Assembly (NCBI RefSeq): GCF_000230975.2
Contig: NC_021172.1
Span: 1,116,001 to 1,180,000 of the forward strand
DNA from: Hyphomicrobium denitrificans 1NES1
GTDB taxonomy: Bacteria; Pseudomonadota; Alphaproteobacteria; Rhizobiales; Hyphomicrobiaceae
Reading direction: 5' to 3'
DNA: 64,000 nt
Below the pieces are notes generated by a model, which was not told where the DNA came from, made no database searches, and saw only the letters and a list, made by a program, of their open reading frames with translations. Made by a program: the position numbers and the translations under genes. Positions 26,697 to 34,307 of this stretch are shown here, one piece after another. Positions within the stretch are counted from its first letter, which is position 1. Each line of letters opens with the position of its first letter.

Positions 26697-28388
26697 ATGT
26701 TGGTCAGAATTCTTGGCTCCTCTGCAGGAGGTGGCTTCCCGCAGTGGAATTGCGGCTGTCCGAATTGCACCGCCGCTAAAGCGGGCAAGCTTGGCTTCAC
26801 GCCGCGAACCCAGTCGTCGCTCGCGGTAAGCCGCACCGGAAAGGAATGGGTGCTTCTGAATGCCTCTCCTGACCTCCGCCAGCAGATTGCCGCCGTGCCT
26901 GCGTTGCGCACTACTCCAGACGGCAGGCTCAGAGGCAGCCCGATCAAGTCGGTAATAGTTACCAACGGCGATGTCGATCACATCGCAGGCCTGATCGATC
27001 TTCGGGAGGCCGAGCCGCTCGTCGTCTATGCAACTGATCGGGTCCAGAGCGTCATCCGATCCAACTCGATCTTCAACATCCTGGCGCCGAGTCTCGTCAG
27101 GCGCGAGATCATGCCGCTCGAGCAAGAGATCGCAATCTCGGGACCGGAAGGAGAGCTCGGACTGAAGGTCGAGGCTTTCGCCGTACCGGGAAAGATCGCC
27201 CTCTATCTTGAGGACTGCGCCGCCGGTCCAGAGTTTGGGACGGAGACGGGTGACACCGTCGGCCTGAAGATCCGCGATCCGGAAAGCGGCGCGTCGTTCT
27301 TCTACATTCCCGGTTGTTCGCACCTTGATGCGCCGCTGCGCGAGCGGCTTGAGAATGCTGCGCTCGTGTTCTTCGACGGTACGCTTTACCGGGACACTGA
27401 GATGATCGATGCAGGCCTTCTCGATAAGACCGGGAAGCGCATGGGCCACATTTCCATTTCGGGTCCGGAAGGCTCCATCGCGGCGTTCGAGGACATGAAC
27501 GTCGCTCGAAAGATTTACGTGCACATCAACAATTCCAACCCGGTGCTGAATGAGCGGTCCCCTGAGCGGGCTGCGACCGAGGCGGCCGGATGGGAGATCG
27601 GCTATGACGGAATGGAGGTTGAAATGAACGAGTTCGTCAGGAAGTTCGAGATTACTGATGCCCCATGGAGTCAGGAGGAATTCGAAGCTCAGATTCGGGC
27701 TGTTGGGCCTGCGCGCTATCACGACCTGCATCCGTTCCATAAGGCGCTGCACGGCGGAAAGATGAGCAAGGCGCAGGTCGCCGCGTGGGCGCTCAACCGG
27801 TACTGCTATCAGGAAGCCATCCCGCGCAAGGACGCCGCGTTCATGAGTCGGGTCCACGATCGGGATTTGCGCCGCGAGTGGATCCATCGCATTCATGACC
27901 ACGACGGGCTTCCGCCCGAAGAACTCGGCGGTATCGAGCGCTGGCTTAAGCTGACGGATTGCCTGGGGCTCGATCGCGAGTACGTCATGAGCATGCAGGG
28001 AGCACTGCCAGCGACGCGCTTTGCAGTCGAAGCCTATGTCCGCTTTGTAGTCGAGCAGCCGCTCGTCGTCGCTGCGGCCTCCTCGCTGACCGAGCTCTTC
28101 GCCCCTTCGATTCATCGCGAACGCATTGCCGGCATGCTTGCCAACTACACGTTCGTGAACGACGAGGTCATGGCCTATTTCAAACGGCGGCTGTCGCAGG
28201 CGCCGCGAGACGCAACCTTTGCGCTCCAGTTCGTAAAGGAAAACGCTCGCACGCGCGAGTTGCAGCAAGGGTGTGTGGATGCCGTCAAATTCAAGTGCGA
28301 CGTACTGTGGGCTCAGCTCGACGCCCTGCAACTGGCGTATGTCGACGGGCTCATTCCGCCGGGAGCCTATCGTCCAGAGGGCATGTGA
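26697..28388 (+). CDS. pqqBC: PqqB-PqqC fusion protein (PQQ biosynthesis)
   Basis: One uninterrupted 563-residue frame. Residues 1 to ~309 are PqqB, a metallo-beta-lactamase-fold hydroxylase, with GGFPQWNCGCPNC near the N-terminus and VTNGDVDHIAGL. Residues ~310-563 are PqqC, the cofactor-free oxidase that completes PQQ, with YHDLHPFHKALHGGK, ALNRYCYQ and the family-type end (LAYVDGLIPPGAY). These are normally separate proteins of about 305 and 250 residues. At the junction, Met310 is an ATG at 27624 preceded by GGAGG with 5-nt spacing, so free PqqC might also be made by internal initiation. No PqqD domain is attached at the C-terminus, unlike the known PqqCD fusions. Confidence 0.9.
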   Translation: MLVRILGSSAGGGFPQWNCGCPNCTAAKAGKLGFTPRTQSSLAVSRTGKEWVLLNASPDLRQQIAAVPALRTTPDGRLRGSPIKSVIVTNGDVDHIAGLIDLREAEPLVVYATDRVQSVIRSNSIFNILAPSLVRREIMPLEQEIAISGPEGELGLKVEAFAVPGKIALYLEDCAAGPEFGTETGDTVGLKIRDPESGASFFYIPGCSHLDAPLRERLENAALVFFDGTLYRDTEMIDAGLLDKTGKRMGHISISGPEGSIAAFEDMNVARKIYVHINNSNPVLNERSPERAATEAAGWEIGYDGMEVEMNEFVRKFEITDAPWSQEEFEAQIRAVGPARYHDLHPFHKALHGGKMSKAQVAAWALNRYCYQEAIPRKDAAFMSRVHDRDLRREWIHRIHDHDGLPPEELGGIERWLKLTDCLGLDREYVMSMQGALPATRFAVEAYVRFVVEQPLVVAAASSLTELFAPSIHRERIAGMLANYTFVNDEVMAYFKRRLSQAPRDATFALQFVKENARTRELQQGCVDAVKFKCDVLWAQLDALQLAYVDGLIPPGAYRPEGM

Positions 28389-28471
28389 CGGCTTGACCGC
28401 CGAGTGGTGGGGAATCGCTTCGACAGCCAGATCTGTGTGAGCGAGAGCGCCTGAGACGTGTAGATGATCGG

Positions 28472-28492
28472 GGTTGGCGGCTGCCGCCAACC
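28472..28492. repeat. Perfect 21-bp inverted repeat between pqqBC and pqqE
   Basis: GGTTGGCGGC-T-GCCGCCAACC, two 10-bp arms around one base. There is no T-run, so it is not a standard terminator. In RNA the loop would open to a smaller stem. It occupies the place where pqqD would normally be, 80 bp before pqqE. It could be an attenuator, an mRNA-stability hairpin or a protein site. Confidence 0.6.
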
Positions 28493-28572
28493 TGATACGG
28501 GACTCTCGATGCTTCAGGATCCACCCGAGCAGGTGGATGACGGCCTGACGATGATGGGAGAAGGAGGCCGCT

Positions 28573-29727
28573 ATGATGGATGACGCCGCCAATGTTCGCA
28601 CGGGCACAGAAGCTGCGTGCGATCCGGCTGAGGTGTGCGAGCGTCCTCGCGCTCCCATCGGCCTTCTCGCCGAGCTCACGTATCGCTGTCCGCTGCAATG
28701 TCCCTATTGCTCGAACCCCCTCGAAATGAGCGGGGTTAGGGAGGAGCTTTCGACGTCGGAGTGGCAGGACGTCCTGAAGCAGGCCGCCGACCTCGGAGTT
28801 CTCCAATTGCACCTCTCCGGTGGCGAGCCGTGTGTACGCCAGGATCTCGAGTTGATTCTGGGGACTGCGGTCAAGGTGGGCCTCTATACGAACCTCATCA
28901 CATCGGGAGTCACGCTGTCCCGCGATCGCCTGATGCAGATGGCCGATATCGGGCTCGACCATGTGCAGCTCTCGATTCAGGATGTCGACGAGAGGAACGC
29001 TGAGTTCATCTCGGCGTACAAGGGCGGCTTCGAAAAGAAGCGCCAGGTGGCGCGATGGGTCAAGGAACTCGGCCTGCCACTCACGATCAATGTCGTCGTC
29101 CACCGCCACAACATCGAAAATCTGCCCGCGCTCATCGACTTCGCAGTCGAAATGGGCGCCGGGCGCATCGAGGTGGCCAACGTGCAGTACTACGCCTGGG
29201 CTTTGAAGAACCGGGCGGCGCTCATTCCGACCCGTGCCCAGTTCATGCGCTCTCTCGAGATTGCGAAGGAAGCTCAGCAACGGCTGAAGGGTATCCTGCT
29301 CTTCGACGTCGTGGCGCATGACCATTACGCCGTGCGCCCGAAACCCTGCATGAGCGGATGGGGCAGGAGCCTCATCGACATCACGCCGACGGGAAAGGTT
29401 CTGCCCTGCCATGCCTGCGAGACGATCCCGGGATTGGAAATCGATAACGTTCGGCAGAAACCGTTGGCGGAGATCTGGCTTAACGGTCCGGCATTCCAGA
29501 AATTCCGCGGCACTTCCTGGATGAAGGAGCCGTGCCGCTCCTGCGAAAGGCGCGAGATCGACTGGGGCGGTTGCCGCTGCCAAGCTCTGGCATTCACGGG
29601 AGACCCAGCAAATGCTGACCCGGCATGCGAGCTGTCCGCCTGGCACAAGGACTTCGTCACTATCGCCGAAAGGGAGGCCGCGGCGCCGTCCCCACCGTTT
29701 ATCTATCGGCGCATTCGGCAGGCATGA
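28573..29727 (+). CDS. pqqE: PqqA peptide cyclase PqqE (radical SAM)
   Basis: PqqE joins the Glu and Tyr side chains of the PqqA peptide in the first step of PQQ synthesis. The 384-residue sequence has the radical-SAM motif TYRCPLQCPYCSNP (CxxxCxxC, near residues 36-49), LHLSGGEP, and a SPASM-type Cys-rich C-terminal region (CMSGWGRS, CHACETIPG, CRSCERRE, CRCQALAF) for auxiliary Fe-S clusters. Full length. GGAGG lies 7 bases before the ATG. Family members need PqqD to present PqqA; neither pqqD nor pqqA is found here, so they must be elsewhere or be absent. Confidence 0.96.
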   Translation: MMDDAANVRTGTEAACDPAEVCERPRAPIGLLAELTYRCPLQCPYCSNPLEMSGVREELSTSEWQDVLKQAADLGVLQLHLSGGEPCVRQDLELILGTAVKVGLYTNLITSGVTLSRDRLMQMADIGLDHVQLSIQDVDERNAEFISAYKGGFEKKRQVARWVKELGLPLTINVVVHRHNIENLPALIDFAVEMGAGRIEVANVQYYAWALKNRAALIPTRAQFMRSLEIAKEAQQRLKGILLFDVVAHDHYAVRPKPCMSGWGRSLIDITPTGKVLPCHACETIPGLEIDNVRQKPLAEIWLNGPAFQKFRGTSWMKEPCRSCERREIDWGGCRCQALAFTGDPANADPACELSAWHKDFVTIAEREAAAPSPPFIYRRIRQA

Positions 29728-29888
29728 AGTCTGCGCACCCTCATGGTCTTGATGGCGGCTCGGCGCCAATCAGCCTTTCCTGCCGGACGACCTGATCAGC
29801 TCTGTGCGCCTCTCGCATTCGCATCGATCATCTCGATCGAATTTCTGCGAAATCCGGCCGGAAACGCGCTGCGATATCAATGGGAAGC

Positions 29889-29964
29889 TGGCGCCCCGTA
29901 GGGGACTCGAACCCCTGTTGCCCACGTGAGAGGCGGGTGTCCTGGGCCACTAGACGAACGGGGC
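29889..29964 (-). tRNA. tRNA-Glu (anticodon CTC)
   Basis: Reading the minus strand gives a full cloverleaf: acceptor GCCCCGT paired with ACGGGGC, a D arm typical of tRNA-Glu (GTC...GAC), an anticodon stem CCCGC/GTGGG with loop CTCTCAC (anticodon CTC, Glu), a T arm with the TTCGAGT loop, and an encoded CCA end after discriminator G. Length 76 nt. Confidence 0.96.
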
Positions 29965-30113
29965 CGGCGCAAGCCCCGACGTGTAATCGGTCGGCGGCAT
30001 TCGATCAACCCCGAAAACAGCCGCTAGGCCCATGCAAGTTGAAAAACGCGTGCGCGGGGGCGCGGGCGCGACTGGGTAGAGAGTTTGTTGCCGGTGCGGC
30101 TTTTCCATAGTCT

Positions 30114-30491
30114 CTAGTTCTTCGGCAAAGCCTCGATCGGCTTGACGTCGACAACGCGTCGACCCGTATTGAGGTCGAGGATGGTAATACCTGTTCCCTG
30201 GGGCCCTTCATGCTGGACGGCCAGTCGATTTCCGGAGAGCGAGATGGATACAACTCTGGACCCCTTCGGGATTTCCAGCGTCACGGTTCCGGCAGCGCGC
30301 CAGGCGGCGCTGATGCTTGGGACCCCTTGACCTCCCGACGACGGCGTGGTCGCGAGCCCGGTCACTTTCACGATGACGGCGCCAAGTCCTATAAGGATCA
30401 GCGACCCTAACCCAAGGACTACGATCTTAAGGTTGCGCTGCAGGCGCTGTTCGCGCATCACATCGGACGAGGCTGGCTCACCGTTGGTCAT
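30114..30491 (-). CDS. Hypothetical membrane-anchored protein
   Basis: A 125-residue protein with a charged N-terminus (about 20 residues), one transmembrane helix at roughly residues 23-45 (IVVLGLGSLILIGLGAVIVKV), and a soluble C-terminal part with a beta-strand pattern (VTLEIPKGSRVVSISLSGNR, ITILDLNTGRRV). The layout resembles short uncharacterised alphaproteobacterial proteins, possibly the DUF6476 type, but I cannot confirm the family. It is divergent from the RluD-type gene, with only 24 bp between the two start codons, so their promoters must overlap or lie inside the genes. No function is proposed. Confidence 0.75.
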   Translation of the reverse strand: MTNGEPASSDVMREQRLQRNLKIVVLGLGSLILIGLGAVIVKVTGLATTPSSGGQGVPSISAAWRAAGTVTLEIPKGSRVVSISLSGNRLAVQHEGPQGTGITILDLNTGRRVVDVKPIEALPKN

Positions 30492-30515
30492 TGTGATCGT
30501 GCTTCTTTCTTCTCA

Positions 30516-31562
30516 ATGCTTCTGATCGTGCCAAATAACACGAAATCGCAGGATACGATCGAACTGACTGCGGGTCCTGAAGACGCCGGTCAGCGCGTCG
30601 ATCGCTGGCTGGCGGACAGAATCGAGAGCTTAAGCCGCGCGCGCATCCAGGCGCTGATTCACGGCGGTTATGTCAGCAACGGTGGAACGATACGAGAGGC
30701 CCGGGCGCCGGTCAAACCGGGCGTTACCTATAGAATTGCGCTTCCGCCGCCGAGCCCGTCTGAGGTCGAAGGCGAAAATTTACCGCTTGCCATCGTTTAC
30801 GAAGATGCCGACCTGATCGTCATCGACAAACCCGCGGGATTGGTCGTGCATCCGGCTGCGGGGCACGCCTCGGGAACTTTGGTCAACGCGCTCATCGCGC
30901 ACTGCGGCGACAGCCTATCCGGCATCGGTGGGATCAAGCGGCCGGGCATCGTGCACCGACTCGACAAGGATACGTCGGGTCTGCTGGTCATCGCAAAAAA
31001 CGACGCGGCGCATCAGGGGTTGGCGGAGCAGTTTAAAAGCCATGGCCGCGACGGCCGGCTGTACCGCAGCTATCTCGCGTTCGTATGGGGTAAGTTACCT
31101 CGTCCCAAAGGGTCGATCGATGCGCGTCTCGGCCGGAGTCAAGCCAACCGTACGAAGATCGCTGTCGTGCGCGGGGAGGCGGGCCGTTCGGCGACGACGC
31201 ATTATGAAGTGCTGAAGACCTTTCCCGGCGATCGGCCCACTGGCGACGTTTCGCTCGTTCGTCTTGTTCTCGAGACAGGACGTACACACCAGATCAGGGT
31301 GCACCTCGCGCATATCGGTCATCCGATTTTGGGGGATGCTGTTTATGGCAGCGGCTTCAAGACGCGGCTTGCGTCACTGAAGCCTGCGGCGCGTGCCGAA
31401 GCCTCCGCTTTGGCGCGCCAGGCACTGCACGCCGAGACGCTCCACTTCGAGCACCCGTCCACGGGGAAAAAGCTCAAATTTAACAGCGAACTACCGGAAG
31501 ATCTTCGGCGCCTCGAGGCGGCATTCCGGCCGACGGAAAAAGCAAACAAGAAACGTTTGTAA
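30516..31562 (+). CDS. rluD: RluA/RluD-family 23S rRNA pseudouridine synthase
   Basis: This enzyme isomerises uridines in rRNA (23S for RluD) to pseudouridine. The 348-residue protein has an N-terminal S4 domain (AGQRVDRWLADRIESLSRAR), then the synthase core with PAGLVVHPAAGH and the catalytic motif HRLDKDTSGL, in which the Asp is essential. LETGRTHQIRVHLAHIGHPI follows as in RluA proteins. The upstream start could be later than the first Met. Assignment to RluD rather than another RluA-type enzyme is by length and the presence of S4. It is followed by rpoH, an arrangement common in related genomes. Confidence 0.92.
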   Translation: MLLIVPNNTKSQDTIELTAGPEDAGQRVDRWLADRIESLSRARIQALIHGGYVSNGGTIREARAPVKPGVTYRIALPPPSPSEVEGENLPLAIVYEDADLIVIDKPAGLVVHPAAGHASGTLVNALIAHCGDSLSGIGGIKRPGIVHRLDKDTSGLLVIAKNDAAHQGLAEQFKSHGRDGRLYRSYLAFVWGKLPRPKGSIDARLGRSQANRTKIAVVRGEAGRSATTHYEVLKTFPGDRPTGDVSLVRLVLETGRTHQIRVHLAHIGHPILGDAVYGSGFKTRLASLKPAARAEASALARQALHAETLHFEHPSTGKKLKFNSELPEDLRRLEAAFRPTEKANKKRL

Positions 31563-31749
31563 GGGGTGTGGCAATCAGCCGTTAAGCCGATCACGCGACG
31601 CTCAAACCGTCGTGGCGGGAACCCCCGATGATTTCCGGGATTTAACTACTATGTAACGTGTGGCGTGGGGGGCACGAATATAGACTCCCATGACATCAAG
31701 GGAGCGACGGACTGTACCGCCAGGGCGGGTGAAGGTCCGTAGAGGGCTT

Positions 31750-32637
31750 ATGGCTACAAAAGGTCTTCCGACACTGGCAGGCGGTTCGCTCGGCCTCTCG
31801 CGGTATCTTGAGGAAATCCGCAAGTTTCCGATGCTTGCACCCGACGAAGAGTACATGCTGGCCAAGCGCTGGCAGCAGCATCAGGATTCCGACGCCGCCG
31901 AGAAACTGGTGACGTCGCATCTGCGTCTCGTCGCCCGCATTGCGATGGGGTACCGCGGCTATGGCCTCCCCATCGGCGAAGTCATCTCCGAAGGCAATGT
32001 CGGCCTCATGCAGGCGGTGAAGCGCTTCGACCCCGAGAAGGGCTTTCGTCTCGCCACCTATGCGATGTGGTGGATACGTGCGTCCATTCAAGAGTACATT
32101 TTGCGCTCGTGGAGCCTCGTGAAGATGGGCACCACTGCGGCGCAGAAGAAGCTCTTCTTCAATCTGCGGCGCGCCAAGAGCCAGTTGCAGGCGCTTGACG
32201 ACGGCGATCTGCGGCCGGATCAGGTCAAGGCGATCGCGACGAAGCTCGGCGTTCCTGAAGAGGATGTCGTGAGCATGAACCGCCGTCTCGGTGGTGATGC
32301 TTCGCTCAACGCACCGATCCGTGCCGAGTCCGAATCCGGCGAATGGCAGGATTGGCTCGTCGACGATACGCCGACGCAAGAAGACCGGCTCGTCGAGGAT
32401 GAGGAACTGCAGCGGCGCAAGTCGTATCTCTCTTCGGCCATGTCGGTCCTGAATGACCGCGAACGGCGCGTCTTCGAGCAACGGCGTCTGGCCGAGGAGC
32501 CGGCGACGCTCGAGGAGCTGTCGGCGGAGTTCGGAGTCAGTCGCGAACGCATTCGACAGATCGAGGTTCGCGCCTTCGAGAAGGTTCAGAAGGCCGTAAC
32601 TTCGAACGCACGGCGGGCTGAAGCTCCGGCCGCCTGA
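31750..32637 (+). CDS. rpoH: RNA polymerase heat-shock sigma factor RpoH (sigma-32)
   Basis: Sigma-32 directs transcription of heat-shock genes. The 295-residue product contains region 2 (LVTSHLRLVARIAMGYRGYG and FRLATYAMWWIRASIQEYI), the RpoH-specific box QKKLFFNLRR near residue 136, and region 4 with the helix-turn-helix TLEELSAEFGVSRERIRQIE. I chose the ATG at 31750 (MATKGLPTLAGGSLGLSRYL) because it gives the standard N-terminus and has GAGGG just upstream; the in-frame ATG 60 bp earlier adds an unrelated basic segment. Alphaproteobacteria often carry a second rpoH elsewhere. Confidence 0.96.
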   Translation: MATKGLPTLAGGSLGLSRYLEEIRKFPMLAPDEEYMLAKRWQQHQDSDAAEKLVTSHLRLVARIAMGYRGYGLPIGEVISEGNVGLMQAVKRFDPEKGFRLATYAMWWIRASIQEYILRSWSLVKMGTTAAQKKLFFNLRRAKSQLQALDDGDLRPDQVKAIATKLGVPEEDVVSMNRRLGGDASLNAPIRAESESGEWQDWLVDDTPTQEDRLVEDEELQRRKSYLSSAMSVLNDRERRVFEQRRLAEEPATLEELSAEFGVSRERIRQIEVRAFEKVQKAVTSNARRAEAPAA

Positions 32638-32716
32638 CCCTGCGGGGCGGCCATCCGTCCGTTTGTTTCTTGACGCGGCCAGCCGGGGCGCTTACCGACA
32701 AATTCGCTTATGAAGC

Positions 32717-32742
32717 ATGGCGGCACCAGACGGTGCCGCCAT
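32717..32742. repeat. Hairpin between rpoH and the lipid-kinase gene
   Basis: ATGGCGGCACC-AGAC-GGTGCCGCCAT forms a perfect 11-bp stem with a 4-nt loop, 80 bp after rpoH. No T-run follows, so intrinsic termination is doubtful. It ends 11 bp before the next start codon and could mask that ribosome site or act as an mRNA-stability element. Confidence 0.6.
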
Positions 32743-32753
32743 AATCGTATTCA

Positions 32754-33695
32754 ATGCCCCTCCTCATGCGCCGCCGGTTCGCTCTCGTCTTCAATTCAAC
32801 AGCTGGTGTCGCGATCCCGCGGCTTCTCGATGGCGTTCTCGCCGGTATGCAGGCGCGCGGTGCCGATATCTTTCAGCTGGCTGCCCGCAATTCGGCCGAA
32901 GCTGCCGAGCGCGTGGCAGATGCGGGACGGCGGGGCATTTGCGATGCCGTGATTGCCGCGGGCGGTGACGGGACTTTCCGCGCCGTGGCTACGGGCGCCG
33001 CCGAAAGCGATCTCCCGGTCGGTATCGTGCCGCTCGGCACCGGCAATGTCATTGCACACGAGATCGGTCTTTCGAGGCGCGCGTCTGATGTGGCGCACGT
33101 TTTGCTCGAAGGATCAGAGATCGGCGTGCACGGCGGCACAATCAATGACTCGCCATTTTTTCTGATGGTCGGTGCCGGGTTCGATGCCCGCATCGTCGCT
33201 CGCCTCAACTATCGCACCAAAAGAGCGCTCGGGCGTGGCGCATACGGGTATCCGGTTCTCAGGACATTCGCGGAAGGCGTCCAGCATTTTGACGTCGAAT
33301 TGGATGGGCGGCGGTTCGAGGCGAGCTGGCTGATCCTGTCGTTCGCGAGCCGCTACGGCGGTTCGTTCGTGCTGACGCGAGAGACGGGTGTCGGCCGCGA
33401 CGGCCTGATTGCGGTGGTGATCGAAGCACGCTCGCGCTTTGCGATTGCGGCGAGCGCGGTGTCGCTGGCGCTGGGTCGACTGGGTCACCCGAAGACGTGT
33501 CCGCGAGGGGTCCATGTCTTACCTGTGAAGCGCGCGCTGATAGGCAGGCAATCGACGGTGTCGCTTGAAGTCGACGGCGACGAGGCTGGCCTGTCGCCGG
33601 CAGAGGTGAGGGCGGATGGTCCTCGCGTTCGTCTGATCGTGCCGGACACCTATGTTGCTGATCTCACGAATCGTCGCACGAATCGCGTAACCTAA
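32754..33695 (+). CDS. Diacylglycerol kinase / lipid kinase family protein
   Basis: A 313-residue member of the diacylglycerol/sphingosine kinase catalytic family. The nucleotide-binding motif GGDGTFRAVATG and the following PLGTGNVIAHEIGL are diagnostic. N-terminal RRFALVFNSTAGVA matches the family's first strand. The C-terminal domain has SLEVDGDEAGLSPAEVRADG, near the usual DGE motif. It probably phosphorylates a membrane lipid at the inner leaflet; the true substrate is unknown. The start codon is uncertain (an ATG four codons later is possible). It is downstream of rpoH but separated by a hairpin. Confidence 0.88.
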   Translation: MPLLMRRRFALVFNSTAGVAIPRLLDGVLAGMQARGADIFQLAARNSAEAAERVADAGRRGICDAVIAAGGDGTFRAVATGAAESDLPVGIVPLGTGNVIAHEIGLSRRASDVAHVLLEGSEIGVHGGTINDSPFFLMVGAGFDARIVARLNYRTKRALGRGAYGYPVLRTFAEGVQHFDVELDGRRFEASWLILSFASRYGGSFVLTRETGVGRDGLIAVVIEARSRFAIAASAVSLALGRLGHPKTCPRGVHVLPVKRALIGRQSTVSLEVDGDEAGLSPAEVRADGPRVRLIVPDTYVADLTNRRTNRVT

Positions 33696-34231
33696 GAAAC
33701 GTGAAGCGTTGTGAGGTCTACCCTTACAACACGTGCGAGCGTCAGAGCGAGATACAAGGGTCGATGCCCTTTTCTTCTCTGAACCGGATCCTCATGGACC
33801 GGCAGATAACTTTGAACGGCGCGTGGCAGCGATGGACAGGGCTGCCCGAGGGAGCGTCGCTCTGGTTCAGGCTCGGCGCCTTCACGGCCCCGTCCAACCC
33901 TTACCGCTACTTCGATGTCGACTACCCGACGTTAGCGCGCCGCTCAGCGAGCCCGTGTGCTGAGCGTATGCGTGCGTTCCGCCCGACCACGAAGAGCCCG
34001 CCCTCGCGGCGCGGCTGCGGACATCTGGAAGATGGAGTGCCTCATGCAGAAGCGCTATCGCCGGCCAGCCGATTTTCTCCGACCCCACGCGAGGATTGCT
34101 CCGCGCGAATTGTCGAGGAAGCCGCGCTGGTTGTTTCTGCTCTGGCGACAACACCTGAAACACCCTCCATGTAGGAGGTAACTGGGTAATGCCGGGTAGC
34201 GTGCGACGAACCCCGGCCACGATAAAACGAG
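33696..34231. other. Region without a recognised protein gene; possible small RNA
   Basis: About 540 bp lie between the lipid-kinase gene and a strong plus-strand terminator. Several short frames exist, but none has a convincing start or a family I recognise. The right end is rich in hairpins: CCTCC-ATGTA-GGAGG at 34164-34178 and GCCGGG ... CCCGGC at 34191-34217, immediately before the terminator at 34232. That pattern is expected for a small RNA or a long 3' untranslated region on the plus strand. A basic 50-residue frame ending at 34181 is an alternative. Confidence 0.4.
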
Positions 34232-34260
34232 AAAGGCCGGCAGATGTGCCGGCCTTTTTT
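34232..34260 (+). terminator. Rho-independent terminator
   Basis: AAAGGCCGGC-AGATGT-GCCGGCCTTT, a perfect 10-bp stem with a 6-nt loop, continues into T residues on the plus strand. It ends whatever is transcribed rightwards from 33.7-34.2 kb. The minus-strand amidase gene ends 48 bp to the right, so it may act in both directions. Confidence 0.85.
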
Positions 34261-34307
34261 GTTGGCGCTTCCGACTCTCCTTCGTCGAGCCGGCCGGAAG
34301 CGCGGGT

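Noticed and set aside
26580..28679. A 699-codon open frame on the minus strand opposite pqqBC
   Set aside because: It is fully antisense to a gene with clear PqqB and PqqC motifs. Long antisense frames are common in GC-rich DNA with strong third-position bias.
33701..34174. Plus-strand 157-codon frame in the orphan region, starting MKRCEVYPYN
   Set aside because: No signal peptide, no family resemblance, and other frames look equally plausible. I left the region as possible non-coding RNA.
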